From the NCBI GenBank assembly GCA_947372105.1, contig CANBSH010000008.1, forward strand, positions 1-61,425: DNA of 61,425 nucleotides. The letters are read 5' to 3'. Positions 17,832 through 26,885 of this stretch are shown here, piece after piece. The number at the start of each line of letters is the position of its first letter. The stretch's first letter is position 1. The position numbers and the translations under genes were made by a program. The stretch is from Chitinophagaceae bacterium. GTDB taxonomy: Bacteria > Bacteroidota > Bacteroidia > Chitinophagales > Chitinophagaceae. The notes below the pieces were generated by a model. It was not told the origin of the DNA. It worked only from the letters and a program-made list of their open reading frames with translations, and made no database searches.

Positions 17832-19487
17832 TTAGTTTTTGAATTTAGCGGGGTGCATGTCGTCCCAAGGGGTGGCTTTTTGGTAGGCGTCTGCAATGTT
17901 TAAAATGGTGGCTTCGTCGTATAATTTACCTACAAAGCTAATACCTGTAGGTAGGTTTAATCTTTTGTCAAAACCAGTAGGAACACATACTACTGGATGT
18001 CCTGTTAAATTGGTAATTGCTCCTTGATTGCCATCGCCTCTAGAAGGGCAGATGATGGCATCGTATTGTTGTAACACTTCATTTACTTTTTGCATTAATA
18101 CATAACGATGTCTTTGTGCATTAATATATTCTACCGCAGGTACAAAACGAGCTGTTCTAAATTGGTTAGGCCAATCATATTTAGTTTGTCTGGTTAATTC
18201 ATCATCTATATTATTTCTTGTCATTTCGTCAAACTGTGCAGCACATTCTACACCAATTACTACATCCATAATATTAAAATTATACACACCGCTATCAGGG
18301 AAGTTAACAGGAATTAGAGTCACTCCCATATTTTTAAAAGCAGTCAATACTTTCCATTCATTACGGCTGGTATCTTTTATTTTATCAAAATAATTTTTAG
18401 CATATGCAATTCTCATTTTTTGAATTGGCTTTTGCGGCGTATAATTAAAAGGCATATTTACAGCAGCTTGGTCTTTTCCATCTGTACCATGAATATAATT
18501 AAATACGATTGCGGCATCGGCTGCAGATCTGCAAATAGGTCCTACTTTATCTAAACTATAACTTAATGCCATCGCCCCTGATCTACTTACACTTCCAAAA
18601 GTGGGTCTCAATCCTGTTGCACCACAAGTAGTGGATGGAGAAATAATGCTTCCATAAGTTTCAGTTCCAATGGCAAAAGGAACCAGTCCTGCTACTGTTG
18701 CTGATGTAGAGCCAGCAGAAGATCCAGAAGAGCCATAATTAATATTCCATGGATTTTTAGTGCGACCTCCATACCAATAATCTCCCATTGCTAAAGCACC
18801 TAAAGTAAATTTAGCCACTAATACGGCACCCGCTTCTTTTAATTGAGTATATACAAATGCATCTTCATCAATATTTTGATTTTTATAAGGAGCAGCACCC
18901 CAAGTAGTTTTAGTTCCTTTCACTGCGAATAAATCTTTTAATCCGTAAGGAATACCATGTAATAAACCGCGATATTTTCCTGCTGCAATTTCTGCATCCG
19001 CTTTTTTGGCTTGCTCCATAGCAATATCCTGAGTGATCGTAATCACACATTGCAAAGTATCTCCCCATTTTTTGATACGGTCTATAAAAAATTGTGTGAG
19101 TTCAACCGAACTTATTTTTTTATTTTTTAATAAAAAAGCTAACTGCTCAATACTATAAAAAGCTAAATCATTTTTATTAGTAGGAACGGAAGCATTTACT
19201 TTATTCCAAATAATTGGTTTTTGTATTTTATTAAAAGTCATTCCAGGTACCACTGGGTTTTGCCATAAACTTAATGGCACACTATTATTCAAAGACAATT
19301 TGTGCATCGCCTGATAGTTTAATACATTATCAAGGACATCGGAATATAAAGTGTCTATTTCTTTTTGGGTAAAGCGCATATCAAATACCTTTGCGCTACT
19401 AATTAAATCCGATTTTTTAAAAGCAGTGTCTTGTGCTACCGCATATCCTATTAGGAAAGTCAATAAAGTGGTGTATACAATTCTCAT
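17832..19487 (-). CDS. Exported amidase (amidase signature family)
   Basis: 551 residues with an N-terminal signal peptide ending VAQ. The Ser-cisSer-Lys triad of the amidase-signature family is present: the lysine in YGLKDLFAVKG, the Gly/Ser-rich loop YGSSGSSAGSTSATVAG, and the nucleophile region GTETYGSIISPSTTCGATGLRP. The protein is longer at the N-terminus than cytosolic GatA-type enzymes and lies outside the cytoplasm. This fits a peptide- or amide-scavenging amidase rather than the tRNA amidotransferase. Cotranscribed with DUF4954. Confidence 0.85.
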   Translation of the reverse strand: MRIVYTTLLTFLIGYAVAQDTAFKKSDLISSAKVFDMRFTQKEIDTLYSDVLDNVLNYQAMHKLSLNNSVPLSLWQNPVVPGMTFNKIQKPIIWNKVNASVPTNKNDLAFYSIEQLAFLLKNKKISSVELTQFFIDRIKKWGDTLQCVITITQDIAMEQAKKADAEIAAGKYRGLLHGIPYGLKDLFAVKGTKTTWGAAPYKNQNIDEDAFVYTQLKEAGAVLVAKFTLGALAMGDYWYGGRTKNPWNINYGSSGSSAGSTSATVAGLVPFAIGTETYGSIISPSTTCGATGLRPTFGSVSRSGAMALSYSLDKVGPICRSAADAAIVFNYIHGTDGKDQAAVNMPFNYTPQKPIQKMRIAYAKNYFDKIKDTSRNEWKVLTAFKNMGVTLIPVNFPDSGVYNFNIMDVVIGVECAAQFDEMTRNNIDDELTRQTKYDWPNQFRTARFVPAVEYINAQRHRYVLMQKVNEVLQQYDAIICPSRGDGNQGAITNLTGHPVVCVPTGFDKRLNLPTGISFVGKLYDEATILNIADAYQKATPWDDMHPAKFKN

Positions 19488-19584
19488 GTTTAAATTTTAT
19501 ATTTAAATATAAGTCAATTCACTAAAATTAAAATCATCTGTCACCTTAAATATGAGGGATCTTCATTATAGAATGAACAATCCT

Positions 19585-20814
19585 TTAATATCTTGGTTTG
19601 TTTCGGCTAAATCGGTTACTGCGGGGGATATTTTTTCGACCTTGGGGAGCAGGGGTTTTCTCCGGTCGGTGGTTCATGAGTGGGTAGGGATGATCACTCA
19701 CTACAGGAATTGGCTTTGCTATTAATTTTTCAATGTCTTTTAAAAATGCTTTTTCTTCGGCATCGCAAAATGAAATAGCAGTACCATTGGCTCCCGCTCT
19801 TCCTGTTCTTCCAATACGGTGAACATAAGTTTCGGGGATATTGGGAATTTCAAAATTTACAACATAAGCAAGGTTGTCAACATCAATACCTCTTGCTGCA
19901 ATGTCGGTAGCAACTAAAATACGGGTTGTTTGTTCTTTGAAATTACTCAATGCTCTTTGACGCGCATTCTGAGATTTATTACCATGAATGGCTTCTGCTT
20001 TAATATTATTTTTAGTCAACATGTTGACTACTTTATCGGCACCATGTTTGGTACGTGTAAAAACTAAAGCCGTTTTAATAGCTGTATTTTTTAGAATATC
20101 TAATAGTAGAGCGTTTTTATTATTCTTATCTACAAAATAAACGGATTGTTCAATAATCTCAACAGTAGATGAAACCGGAGTCACCGTTACTTTTTGGGGG
20201 TGTACTAAAATCGTATTGGCTAATTGCACAATTTCGGGAGGCATCGTGGCAGAAAAAAACAAGGATTGTCTTTTCTTTGGAAGTACCGCTAGTAATTTTT
20301 TAACATCATGCACGAATCCCATATCTAACATACGATCCGCTTCATCTAATACAAAAATTTCTACTTCACGAATACTGATATGCCCTTGGTTCATTAAATC
20401 TAATAATCTACCCGGGGTTGCAATCACCACATCAACGCCATTGCGTAATGCAGTCACTTGAGGACCTTGTGCGACACCTCCAAAAATGACTGTACAATTT
20501 AAAGGCGTATGTCTTCCGTAAGCGTTAAAACTTTCTGCAATTTGAATGGCTAATTCGCGAGTGGGAGTGACAATTAAGGAACGTATTTTTTTTCGCTTTT
20601 GAGGAGCTGAATTTTCTAATAATAATTGTAAAATAGGTAAGGTAAAAGCAGCTGTTTTTCCAGTACCTGTTTGGGCACATCCTAATAAATCTTTCCCTTG
20701 CAATACAATAGGAATGGATTGGGCTTGAATAGGTGTGGGGGTGGTATATCCTTCTTCAAAAAGTGCTAATAATAAAGGCTCTATAAGATGTAAGGACTTG
20801 AATGTATTCGTCAT
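19585..20814 (-). CDS. DEAD-box RNA helicase, RhlE-like
   Basis: 409 residues from the ATG at 20814 ([10 protein letters not shown]). Contains the ordered helicase motifs: Q motif PTPIQAQ, Walker A AQTGTGKT (47-54), [33 protein letters not shown], and the C-terminal [11 protein letters not shown] and [10 protein letters not shown]. The short, basic C-terminal tail ([16 protein letters not shown]) fits RhlE-type helicases that unwind structured RNA in ribosome assembly or at low temperature. It follows the mmcQ-like gene by 35 bases. Confidence 0.92.
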   Translation of the reverse strand: MTNTFKSLHLIEPLLLALFEEGYTTPTPIQAQSIPIVLQGKDLLGCAQTGTGKTAAFTLPILQLLLENSAPQKRKKIRSLIVTPTRELAIQIAESFNAYGRHTPLNCTVIFGGVAQGPQVTALRNGVDVVIATPGRLLDLMNQGHISIREVEIFVLDEADRMLDMGFVHDVKKLLAVLPKKRQSLFFSATMPPEIVQLANTILVHPQKVTVTPVSSTVEIIEQSVYFVDKNNKNALLLDILKNTAIKTALVFTRTKHGADKVVNMLTKNNIKAEAIHGNKSQNARQRALSNFKEQTTRILVATDIAARGIDVDNLAYVVNFEIPNIPETYVHRIGRTGRAGANGTAISFCDAEEKAFLKDIEKLIAKPIPVVSDHPYPLMNHRPEKTPAPQGRKNIPRSNRFSRNKPRY

Positions 20815-20849
20815 ATAAGACTGCAAGGTACGACTTTTAAAATGGAGGC

Positions 20850-21194
20850 CTATTTTCCTTGCTTTTTAGCTTTTTTGGGCTGGACTAATAAATATGAGTT
20901 TTGTATCCATTGCTTGACCAATTTGGTGGGTATGGATCTGTTTATATGTAAAGTATTCCAATGTTTTTTATTCATATGGTATCCTGGAAAAATAAAATCA
21001 GGATAGTCCTCCCTTTGCATCATAATATCATCAGGATTTGCTTTATAATTCATTCGAATAGGTTCCGATTGCAAAGTAAGTAAGAGAAAAACCTTTTGAT
21101 GTGTTTTAAAAACAATGACATCGGGACCAAATGGAGTGGTTTCCTCGGTATGGGGAAGAGATAAAGCGTAATCAAAAATTTCATCTACTTCCAT
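20850..21194 (-). CDS. MmcQ/YjbR family protein
   Basis: 114 residues, the usual length. Typical features are the N-terminal [22 protein letters not shown], then [22 protein letters not shown] and [18 protein letters not shown]. The fold resembles the CyaY/YjbR type and is often called DNA-binding, but a clear function has not been shown. It starts 8 bases after glmS, so it is very probably cotranscribed with it. Confidence 0.85.
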   Translation of the reverse strand: MEVDEIFDYALSLPHTEETTPFGPDVIVFKTHQKVFLLLTLQSEPIRMNYKANPDDIMMQREDYPDFIFPGYHMNKKHWNTLHINRSIPTKLVKQWIQNSYLLVQPKKAKKQGK

Positions 21195-21202
21195 AATAAT
21201 TC

Positions 21203-23041
21203 TTATTCCACGGTAACGCTTTTCGCTAAATTTCTGGGCTTGTCTACATCAATGCCTTTCGCAACACCCACATAATAACTTAATAATTGTAATGGGATTA
21301 CACTTAATAAAGGTGCAAGCACTTCATCAATTTCAGGAACCAACATGATATTGTTGGACATGGTTGGTAATACTGAATCTCCATGACTTACGACAGCTAC
21401 TATTTGTCCTTTACGAGCTTTAATTTCTTGAACATTGGAAACTACTTTGTCATAATACATATCCTTCGTCGCAACAAATACTACGGGTAAATTTTCGTCC
21501 ACTAATGCAATTGGTCCGTGCTTCATTTCGGCGGCTGGATATCCTTCAGCATGGATATAAGTAATCTCTTTTAATTTCAATGCACCTTCTAATGCAATCG
21601 GAAAATTATAACCACGACCTAAATATAAAAAGTCTTTCGCGTCTTTGAATTGTTTTGCTATGCGTTGAATGTCGGAAGTGTCTGCTAAAATTTCTTTCAC
21701 CTTTTCGGGAACAGAGGCTAATTCATTTAATAAGTGAATATATTTTTCTTCGGTGATGCTTCCTTTTGCTTTTGCAATTTTTAATGCCATCATACTTAAC
21801 ACGGCTAATTGACCTGTAAAGGCTTTGGTGCTTGCTACTCCTATTTCTGGTCCTGCATGTGTGTAAGCCCCAGCATGACTTAATCGTGCAATACTACTGC
21901 CTACTGCATTTACGATTCCAAAAATAAAAGCCCCTTTTTCTTTCGCACTTTCCAATGCCACTAAGGTATCTGCTGTTTCACCACTTTGTGAAATAGCAAT
22001 GATGACATCTCCTGGATGTATTACAGGATTGCGGTATCTAAATTCTGATGCATATTCTACTTCAACAGGGATGCGACATAATTCCTCAATTAAATATTCT
22101 GCTACTAATCCTGCATGCCAGCTAGTACCACATGCTACAATCATAATTCTAGAAGCTTTAGAGAGTGCTTCTATATGATTGTCTACTCCTGCCATAATGA
22201 TTTGCCCTTGATCATGTAATAATCTTCCTCTCAAGCAATCAAATATAGTTTCGGGTTGTTCAAAAATTTCTTTTAACATGAAATGATCGTAGCCGCCTTT
22301 TTCTATAGCAGCTAATTCCATATCTAACTTTTGAATAAAAGGAGTTTGCTTTTCGTTTCCTAAATTCTTTAAAATTAATTCGTCTTTTTTAACAATAGCA
22401 ATTTCGTAATCGTTTACATACACCACTTCTTTGGTGTACTCAATAATAGGAGAGGCATCACTTGCTAAAAAATGTTCGTCTTTACCAATACCTATCACTA
22501 AAGGACTTCCTTTACGCGCGGCGATAATAGTTTCAGGGTCGTCTTGGTCAATTAATAAAATACAATAAGCACCTACAATTCTTTTTAAAGCAATTCTTAA
22601 AGCTTCTTCTAAACTGCTTTTATTATTATCTTGAATGTCTTGTATGAAATTTAATAACACTTCGGTGTCGGTGTCACTTTTAAAAGTATAGCCTTTTGAT
22701 AGTAATTCCTTTTTTATTGGAGCATAGTTTTCAATAATTCCATTATGCAACATAGCAAAGCGTCCATTATTTGATAAATGAGGATGCGCATTGCGGTCAG
22801 AAGGTTCTCCATGAGTCGCCCAACGCGTATGGCCTATACAAATATGGGAATGCATATTTTTGCCCACCACGCTATCTTCTAATTCAACTACTTTCCCTTT
22901 TTTCTTTTCAACAATCAATTTCCCTTCTTGAATAATAGCTACACCCGTACTATCGTATCCGCGATATTCCAAACGCTTTAAACCTTTTAAAACAATGGGG
23001 TATGCTTCTCTATGACCAATATAACCTACAATTCCACACAT
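21203..23041 (-). CDS. glmS: Glutamine-fructose-6-phosphate aminotransferase (isomerizing)
   Basis: 612 residues. Makes glucosamine-6-phosphate from fructose-6-phosphate and glutamine, the first step to UDP-GlcNAc, peptidoglycan and lipopolysaccharide. The N-terminal nucleophile is C2 (MCGIVGYIG), followed by GHTRWATHG of the glutaminase domain. Two SIS domains follow, with ACGTSWHAG and SQSGETADT, and the C-terminus is LAKSVTVE. No glmS ribozyme-like element is visible in the 85 bases upstream. Confidence 0.97.
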   Translation of the reverse strand: MCGIVGYIGHREAYPIVLKGLKRLEYRGYDSTGVAIIQEGKLIVEKKKGKVVELEDSVVGKNMHSHICIGHTRWATHGEPSDRNAHPHLSNNGRFAMLHNGIIENYAPIKKELLSKGYTFKSDTDTEVLLNFIQDIQDNNKSSLEEALRIALKRIVGAYCILLIDQDDPETIIAARKGSPLVIGIGKDEHFLASDASPIIEYTKEVVYVNDYEIAIVKKDELILKNLGNEKQTPFIQKLDMELAAIEKGGYDHFMLKEIFEQPETIFDCLRGRLLHDQGQIIMAGVDNHIEALSKASRIMIVACGTSWHAGLVAEYLIEELCRIPVEVEYASEFRYRNPVIHPGDVIIAISQSGETADTLVALESAKEKGAFIFGIVNAVGSSIARLSHAGAYTHAGPEIGVASTKAFTGQLAVLSMMALKIAKAKGSITEEKYIHLLNELASVPEKVKEILADTSDIQRIAKQFKDAKDFLYLGRGYNFPIALEGALKLKEITYIHAEGYPAAEMKHGPIALVDENLPVVFVATKDMYYDKVVSNVQEIKARKGQIVAVVSHGDSVLPTMSNNIMLVPEIDEVLAPLLSVIPLQLLSYYVGVAKGIDVDKPRNLAKSVTVE

Positions 23042-23068
23042 ATGAATAAATTATAAATAAATGATGCA

Positions 23069-23076
23069 CAAAAATA
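23069..23076 (-). promoter_or_regulatory. Possible -7 promoter element of glmS
   Basis: TATTTTTG on the minus strand (TAnnTTTG), about 28 bases before the glmS start. No well-placed -33 TTG was seen, so the call is tentative. Confidence 0.4.
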
Positions 23077-23126
23077 GTCAATAAAATCTTAATATATTGA
23101 AAATCCAAGAGGGGGAAAACAAGTAC

Positions 23127-24521
23127 TTATAATAAAGTCCCTCTCAATACTAACAAAGCAACAGAAAAATAGATGACCAAGGCAGTTACATCCACTAGGG
23201 TTGCAACAAAGGGGGCTGAAGATGCCGCAGGGTCAGCACCTAATCTTTTTAATAATATAGGTAACATGGATCCCATGATGGTACCCCATAAAACGACTCC
23301 AATTAAAGTGATGCCAATGGTGAATGCAATAAGTATCCAATGTTCGCCATACAATCCTGGTGCAATACTATGCCACACCATGACTCTAAAAAATCCAATG
23401 ATACCTAAAACGGCTCCTAATAGTAATCCACTTGTAATTTCTCTTCTTAATATTTTCCACCAATTGGAAATTGTAATTTCTCCAATGGACATAGCTTGTA
23501 TAATTAAAGTAGATGCTTGTGAACCTGAGTTACCACCGCTAGATAAAATTAAAGGAACAAAAAGTGCCAATAAAGTTACCTTTTTAATTTCTCCTTCAAA
23601 ATAGCCCATGGCAGTAGCAGTGAACATCTCACCAAAAAATAAAATAACCAACCAAGTGATTCTCTTTTTAAATAATTTAAAAATTGAGATATCAAGATAA
23701 GGCTCGTTCAAAGCTTCCGTACCTCCCATCTTTTGCATATCCTCACTAAACTCTTCATTCGTTACCCATAAGATATCATCAATGGTTACAATTCCTAATA
23801 ATACATCGTTGTCATCCACAACAGGTATCGCTGTACGGTTGTTCATTTTAAACACCTGACTAGCATGCTCCTGATCATCGTATACATTTAATGCCACAAA
23901 GCGTCCGTCAATGATGTCTTTTATAATATCATCAGGTTTGGCTAATAATAAATCTCTAATTCGAATATCATCCACCAATCCACCTTGTTCATCAATAATA
24001 TAAATAACGTCAATGGTTTCGTATTTCTTTCCGTACTTCCTAATGTTGTTTAAAACTTCTGCCACCGTATAATGAGCATAAACATATACATAATCGGGAG
24101 TCATTAAACGACCCACACTATCTTCAGGATATCCTAATAATGATAAAGTAATTTTTCTTTCTTCCGGATCTAGTAGTTTGATTAAATCACGGATGGCTGC
24201 TTTGGGTAATTCTTCTAAAAAGTCGGTACGATCATCTGGAGGAAGTTCATTCAAGATTTTGGCTGTTTTTCGAGCAGGCAATTCCTTGATGATATCTTTT
24301 TGTTGATTAATGTCAAGAATTTTGAAAACGCTCACAGCACGGTGCACAGTCATATGATCAATGATGGTCGCTTCATGTGCTGGGAATTCATTCACCAGTT
24401 CCACGACATCACTAATATTTTGTTCATCTAAAAGTTCTCTTAATAGATGTGCGTCGTTTTTAGATAAGGTCTCTAAAAATACTTCCGATAAATTGATATC
24501 CTCATTTAATTCATCTGACAT
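23127..24521 (-). CDS. mgtE: Magnesium transporter MgtE
   Basis: 464 residues. Ordered as in the family: an N-terminal helical MgtE_N domain (LPPDDRTDFLEELP), two CBS domains (MTPDYVYVYAHYTVAEVL and the second ending DDNDVLLGIVTIDDI), then five membrane helices. The helices include the pore motif SSGGNSGSQAST and GADPAASSAPFVATLVD. The cytosolic domains sense Mg2+ and close the channel when Mg2+ is plentiful. It is divergent from the SET gene by 46 bases and separated from glmS by 85 bases. Confidence 0.95.
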   Translation of the reverse strand: MSDELNEDINLSEVFLETLSKNDAHLLRELLDEQNISDVVELVNEFPAHEATIIDHMTVHRAVSVFKILDINQQKDIIKELPARKTAKILNELPPDDRTDFLEELPKAAIRDLIKLLDPEERKITLSLLGYPEDSVGRLMTPDYVYVYAHYTVAEVLNNIRKYGKKYETIDVIYIIDEQGGLVDDIRIRDLLLAKPDDIIKDIIDGRFVALNVYDDQEHASQVFKMNNRTAIPVVDDNDVLLGIVTIDDILWVTNEEFSEDMQKMGGTEALNEPYLDISIFKLFKKRITWLVILFFGEMFTATAMGYFEGEIKKVTLLALFVPLILSSGGNSGSQASTLIIQAMSIGEITISNWWKILRREITSGLLLGAVLGIIGFFRVMVWHSIAPGLYGEHWILIAFTIGITLIGVVLWGTIMGSMLPILLKRLGADPAASSAPFVATLVDVTALVIYFSVALLVLRGTLL

Positions 24522-24567
24522 GCGTGCAAGTTACGAAAAATACTAAAGTATAGATTATATTTATGTT

Positions 24568-24951
24568 ATGATTCTACCTATTTTGACTATAGCGCCATCC
24601 GATAAAAAGGGTCGAGGCGTATTTACTTCTGAACCCATCGCAAAGGGTACCGTAATTGAAATAGCACCTGTGATTGTTTTAAATAAGGTAGAGCGAGAAA
24701 AAGTGGAACAAACTCTTTTGTATGATTACATTTTTGAATGGGGCGATGATCTAAGCTCGGCCGCAGTGGCATTGGGTTATGTATCCATTTACAATCATAC
24801 CATACATCCTAATTGTAAATATGAAATGGATTTTGATCACCTTACTATTACTATTATAACAATAGCGGATATTGCTGCTGGAGAAGAGTTGTTTATTAAT
24901 TATAATGCGGAAGAAGAAGCGGCAACACCTGTTTGGTTTGAAATGCACTAA
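24568..24951 (+). CDS. SET-domain protein
   Basis: 127 residues comprising little more than a SET domain. Recognisable parts are SDKKGRGVFTSEPIAKGTVIE at the N-terminal side, YVSIYNHTIHPNCKYEMDFDH in place of the NHxCxPN motif, and AGEELFINYNAE near the end. SET domains transfer methyl groups from S-adenosylmethionine to lysines; bacterial single-domain forms have unknown targets. It ends 17 bases from the convergent glycosidase gene. Confidence 0.82.
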   Translation: MILPILTIAPSDKKGRGVFTSEPIAKGTVIEIAPVIVLNKVEREKVEQTLLYDYIFEWGDDLSSAAVALGYVSIYNHTIHPNCKYEMDFDHLTITIITIADIAAGEELFINYNAEEEAATPVWFEMH

Positions 24952-24968
24952 TTTTTTTTGATCGTCCT

Positions 24969-25793
24969 TTATTGGTATACTCTTACATAATCAATTTGCA
25001 TAGTGGCTGGCAGAGATTTTTCATCTATCTCATATCCTGCATAGTTTCCACCCATAGCTAAATTTAATAATAAGTAGCAGGGGTCATTAAATGGCCAGCT
25101 GTTTTTTCCCGTCCCGTCATTATGAACTGTAAGCAAAGGTTTGTCATCAATGGAAATGACGATGGTTTGTGCGTCCCATATTAATTGGTAATTATGAAAA
25201 GCGTCTCCATAATCAGACAAAAAGGTGGCTGCTGTTTTTTGTGTGTTTTTAGGCCAGTTAAAATTTTTAGTATGAACAGATGCGTCAATTTTAGAAGCCC
25301 TGGATCCAGTGTGTTCCATGATATCAATCTCGCCACATTGAGGCCATCCAATTCCTACTGAATCTATATTAGTACCTAACATCCAAATGGCAGGCCAAGT
25401 TCCCAAACCTTTGGGAAGTTTCGCCCTCACTTCTATTTTGCCATAAGTCCAAGCAGCTTTACCCCTTGTGACCAATCTTGCAGAAGTATATTTTTTATCA
25501 ACCATTTTTTGATTTCGAGCAGTGATTGTTAAAACTCCATTACTCACTTTAGCATTACCTAATGAATCCTTCGTGTAATATTGTTGTTCATTATTTCCCC
25601 AACCCCAAGAACCCGTTCCAACATCATAGCCCCATTTAGTAGAATCGGGAAGCCCTTGTCCATTAAATTCATCGGACCATACAAGTTGGTATGATTTTTT
25701 GGGTGGTTGGGCTTGAACAGTTGAATTTACTGTGCTACCAAAGACAAACAATTGTATGCAAAATAGAACTGTTAAACGCATGATCAAACTCAT
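24969..25793 (-). CDS. Glycoside hydrolase family 16 protein (laminarinase-like)
   Basis: 274 residues with a signal peptide (cut near VQAQ). The catalytic motif is GEIDIMEHTG: nucleophile E155, D157 and acid/base E160, with the extra residue typical of the bacterial beta-1,3-glucanase branch. Other landmarks are VWSDEFNG, GKIEVRAKLPKGLGTWPAIWMLG and NLAMGGNYAG. It probably cleaves laminarin or other mixed beta-glucans outside the cell. It stands alone: no SusC/D pair or other carbohydrate enzymes lie next to it. Start at 25793, or at 25781 (MRLTVLFC). Confidence 0.88.
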   Translation of the reverse strand: MSLIMRLTVLFCIQLFVFGSTVNSTVQAQPPKKSYQLVWSDEFNGQGLPDSTKWGYDVGTGSWGWGNNEQQYYTKDSLGNAKVSNGVLTITARNQKMVDKKYTSARLVTRGKAAWTYGKIEVRAKLPKGLGTWPAIWMLGTNIDSVGIGWPQCGEIDIMEHTGSRASKIDASVHTKNFNWPKNTQKTAATFLSDYGDAFHNYQLIWDAQTIVISIDDKPLLTVHNDGTGKNSWPFNDPCYLLLNLAMGGNYAGYEIDEKSLPATMQIDYVRVYQ

Positions 25794-25861
25794 TTAAAAG
25801 ATTATAGTAGGCAATATTAAGATGTAAAATGATTGAATTACCAGGTTTTTATTATTATTTA

Positions 25862-25892
25862 TTGGCAAATACAGGATTGGGTTGTAAATTTG
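25862..25892 (+). promoter_or_regulatory. Promoter of the his operon
   Basis: A -33 TTG (25862-25864), a 20-base spacer, then TAAATTTG (25885-25892), a full match to the Bacteroidota -7 consensus. The predicted start of transcription is near 25896, only about one base before the hisL ATG. The trpL promoter has the same spacer length and an identical -7 box. Confidence 0.75.
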
Positions 25893-25896
25893 CACT

Positions 25897-25947
25897 ATGA
25901 ATGTAAAGAATCATACTCATCATCATCATTTTCTATCCATTAGGTAG
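25897..25947 (+). CDS. hisL: Histidine-operon leader peptide
   Basis: 16-residue reading frame MNVKNHTHHHHFLSIR with five histidine codons among six consecutive codons (25912-25929). It is followed by a hairpin terminator and then hisG. This is the classical arrangement for ribosome-mediated attenuation: when charged tRNA-His is scarce the ribosome stalls on the His codons and the terminator does not form. The promoter box lies five bases upstream, so the message is almost leaderless and there is no room for a Shine-Dalgarno site. Too short to be found by ordinary gene callers. Confidence 0.88.
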   Translation: MNVKNHTHHHHFLSIR

Positions 25948-26010
25948 GCTATAGGTGTAGGTATGTTATAATATTTATCCAAGGGCTTACTGAAAAAGTA
26001 GGCCCTTTTT
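25933..26010 (+). promoter_or_regulatory. his attenuator (protector, antiterminator, terminator)
   Basis: Three alternative pairings are visible. Terminator: AAGGGCTTACT (25981-25991) with AGTAGGCCCTT (25997-26007), loop GAAAA, then a T run to 26010. Antiterminator: GGTAGGCT (25943-25950) with GGCTTACT (25984-25991), 8 pairs including three G-U. Protector: CTATCC (25933-25938) with GGTAG (25943-25947), one bulged T. Stalling at the His codons leaves 25943-25950 free; a ribosome at the stop codon covers it. hisG starts 20 bases after the T run. Confidence 0.82.
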
Positions 26011-26030
26011 AATTTCTAAAACTTGAAATA

Positions 26031-26885
26031 ATGCGTTTAAAATTGGCGATTCAGAAATCAGGAAGATTACATGAGGATTCCCTTAGATTATTAAAGGAGT
26101 GTGGCATTGATATTGGTAATGGAGTCAATAAATTAAAAGCGGAAGCTACCAATTTTCCTATTGAGCTATTTTTTTTAAGAGATGACGATATCCCTCAATA
26201 TGTAGAAGATGGAGTAGCAGATATTGGTTTTGTAGGAGAAAATGTAGTGTATGAAAAAGCTAAAAAAGTGGAAGTAGCGTATGCATTAGGTTTTGGGAAA
26301 TGCAGATTGAGTTTTGGCGTTAGAAAAAACGAAAATTTTGAAGCCCCCTCTTTTTTAGCGAATAAAAAAATCGCAACCAGTTATCCTGTTTTAGTTCAGA
26401 AATATTTGAACCAAAATAAGATCCAAGCAGAGATACATGAAATTAGCGGAAGTGTTGAAATTGCACCTGGTATTGGATTAGCAGATGTGATTTGTGATTT
26501 AGTGAGTAGCGGGTCCACTTTATTTATGAATGGATTAAAGGAGGCGGAAACTATTTTAGAATCCCAAGCGGTATTAATCAAAAAAGTAGGATTAAATCAG
26601 GAGGCTAATGCAATATTGGAAAAACTTTTATTTCGAATTGAATCTGTCAAGAAGGCAAAAAACAATAAATACGTTTTATTAAATGCGCCTAATGAAAATT
26701 TGGATAAAATTATTTCATTGCTTCCTGGGATGAAAAGTCCCACAGTGGTGGCTTTAGCTACACCAGGGTGGAGCAGTGTGCATAGCGTGATTGCAGAAAG
26801 TGATTTTTGGGAATTAATTGAACAATTAAAAGCGGCAGGTGCGGAAGGGATTTTAGTAGTGCCTATCGAAAAAATGATTTTATAA
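26031..26885 (+). CDS. hisG: ATP phosphoribosyltransferase (long form)
   Basis: 284 residues. First step of histidine synthesis: joins ATP and PRPP. The start LKLAIQKSGRL is typical. The length includes the C-terminal ACT-like regulatory domain (about residues 210-284, with LPGMKSPTVVAL), so this is the long HisG, which is feedback-inhibited by histidine and needs no HisZ. First structural gene after the attenuator. Its stop overlaps the hisD start by one base (TAATG). Confidence 0.96.
   Translation: MRLKLAIQKSGRLHEDSLRLLKECGIDIGNGVNKLKAEATNFPIELFFLRDDDIPQYVEDGVADIGFVGENVVYEKAKKVEVAYALGFGKCRLSFGVRKNENFEAPSFLANKKIATSYPVLVQKYLNQNKIQAEIHEISGSVEIAPGIGLADVICDLVSSGSTLFMNGLKEAETILESQAVLIKKVGLNQEANAILEKLLFRIESVKKAKNNKYVLLNAPNENLDKIISLLPGMKSPTVVALATPGWSSVHSVIAESDFWELIEQLKAAGAEGILVVPIEKMIL

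Noticed and set aside
23042..23126. glmS ribozyme upstream of glmS
   Set aside because: The 85-base gap is AT-rich and lacks the conserved core; ordinary promoter-like sequence is seen instead.
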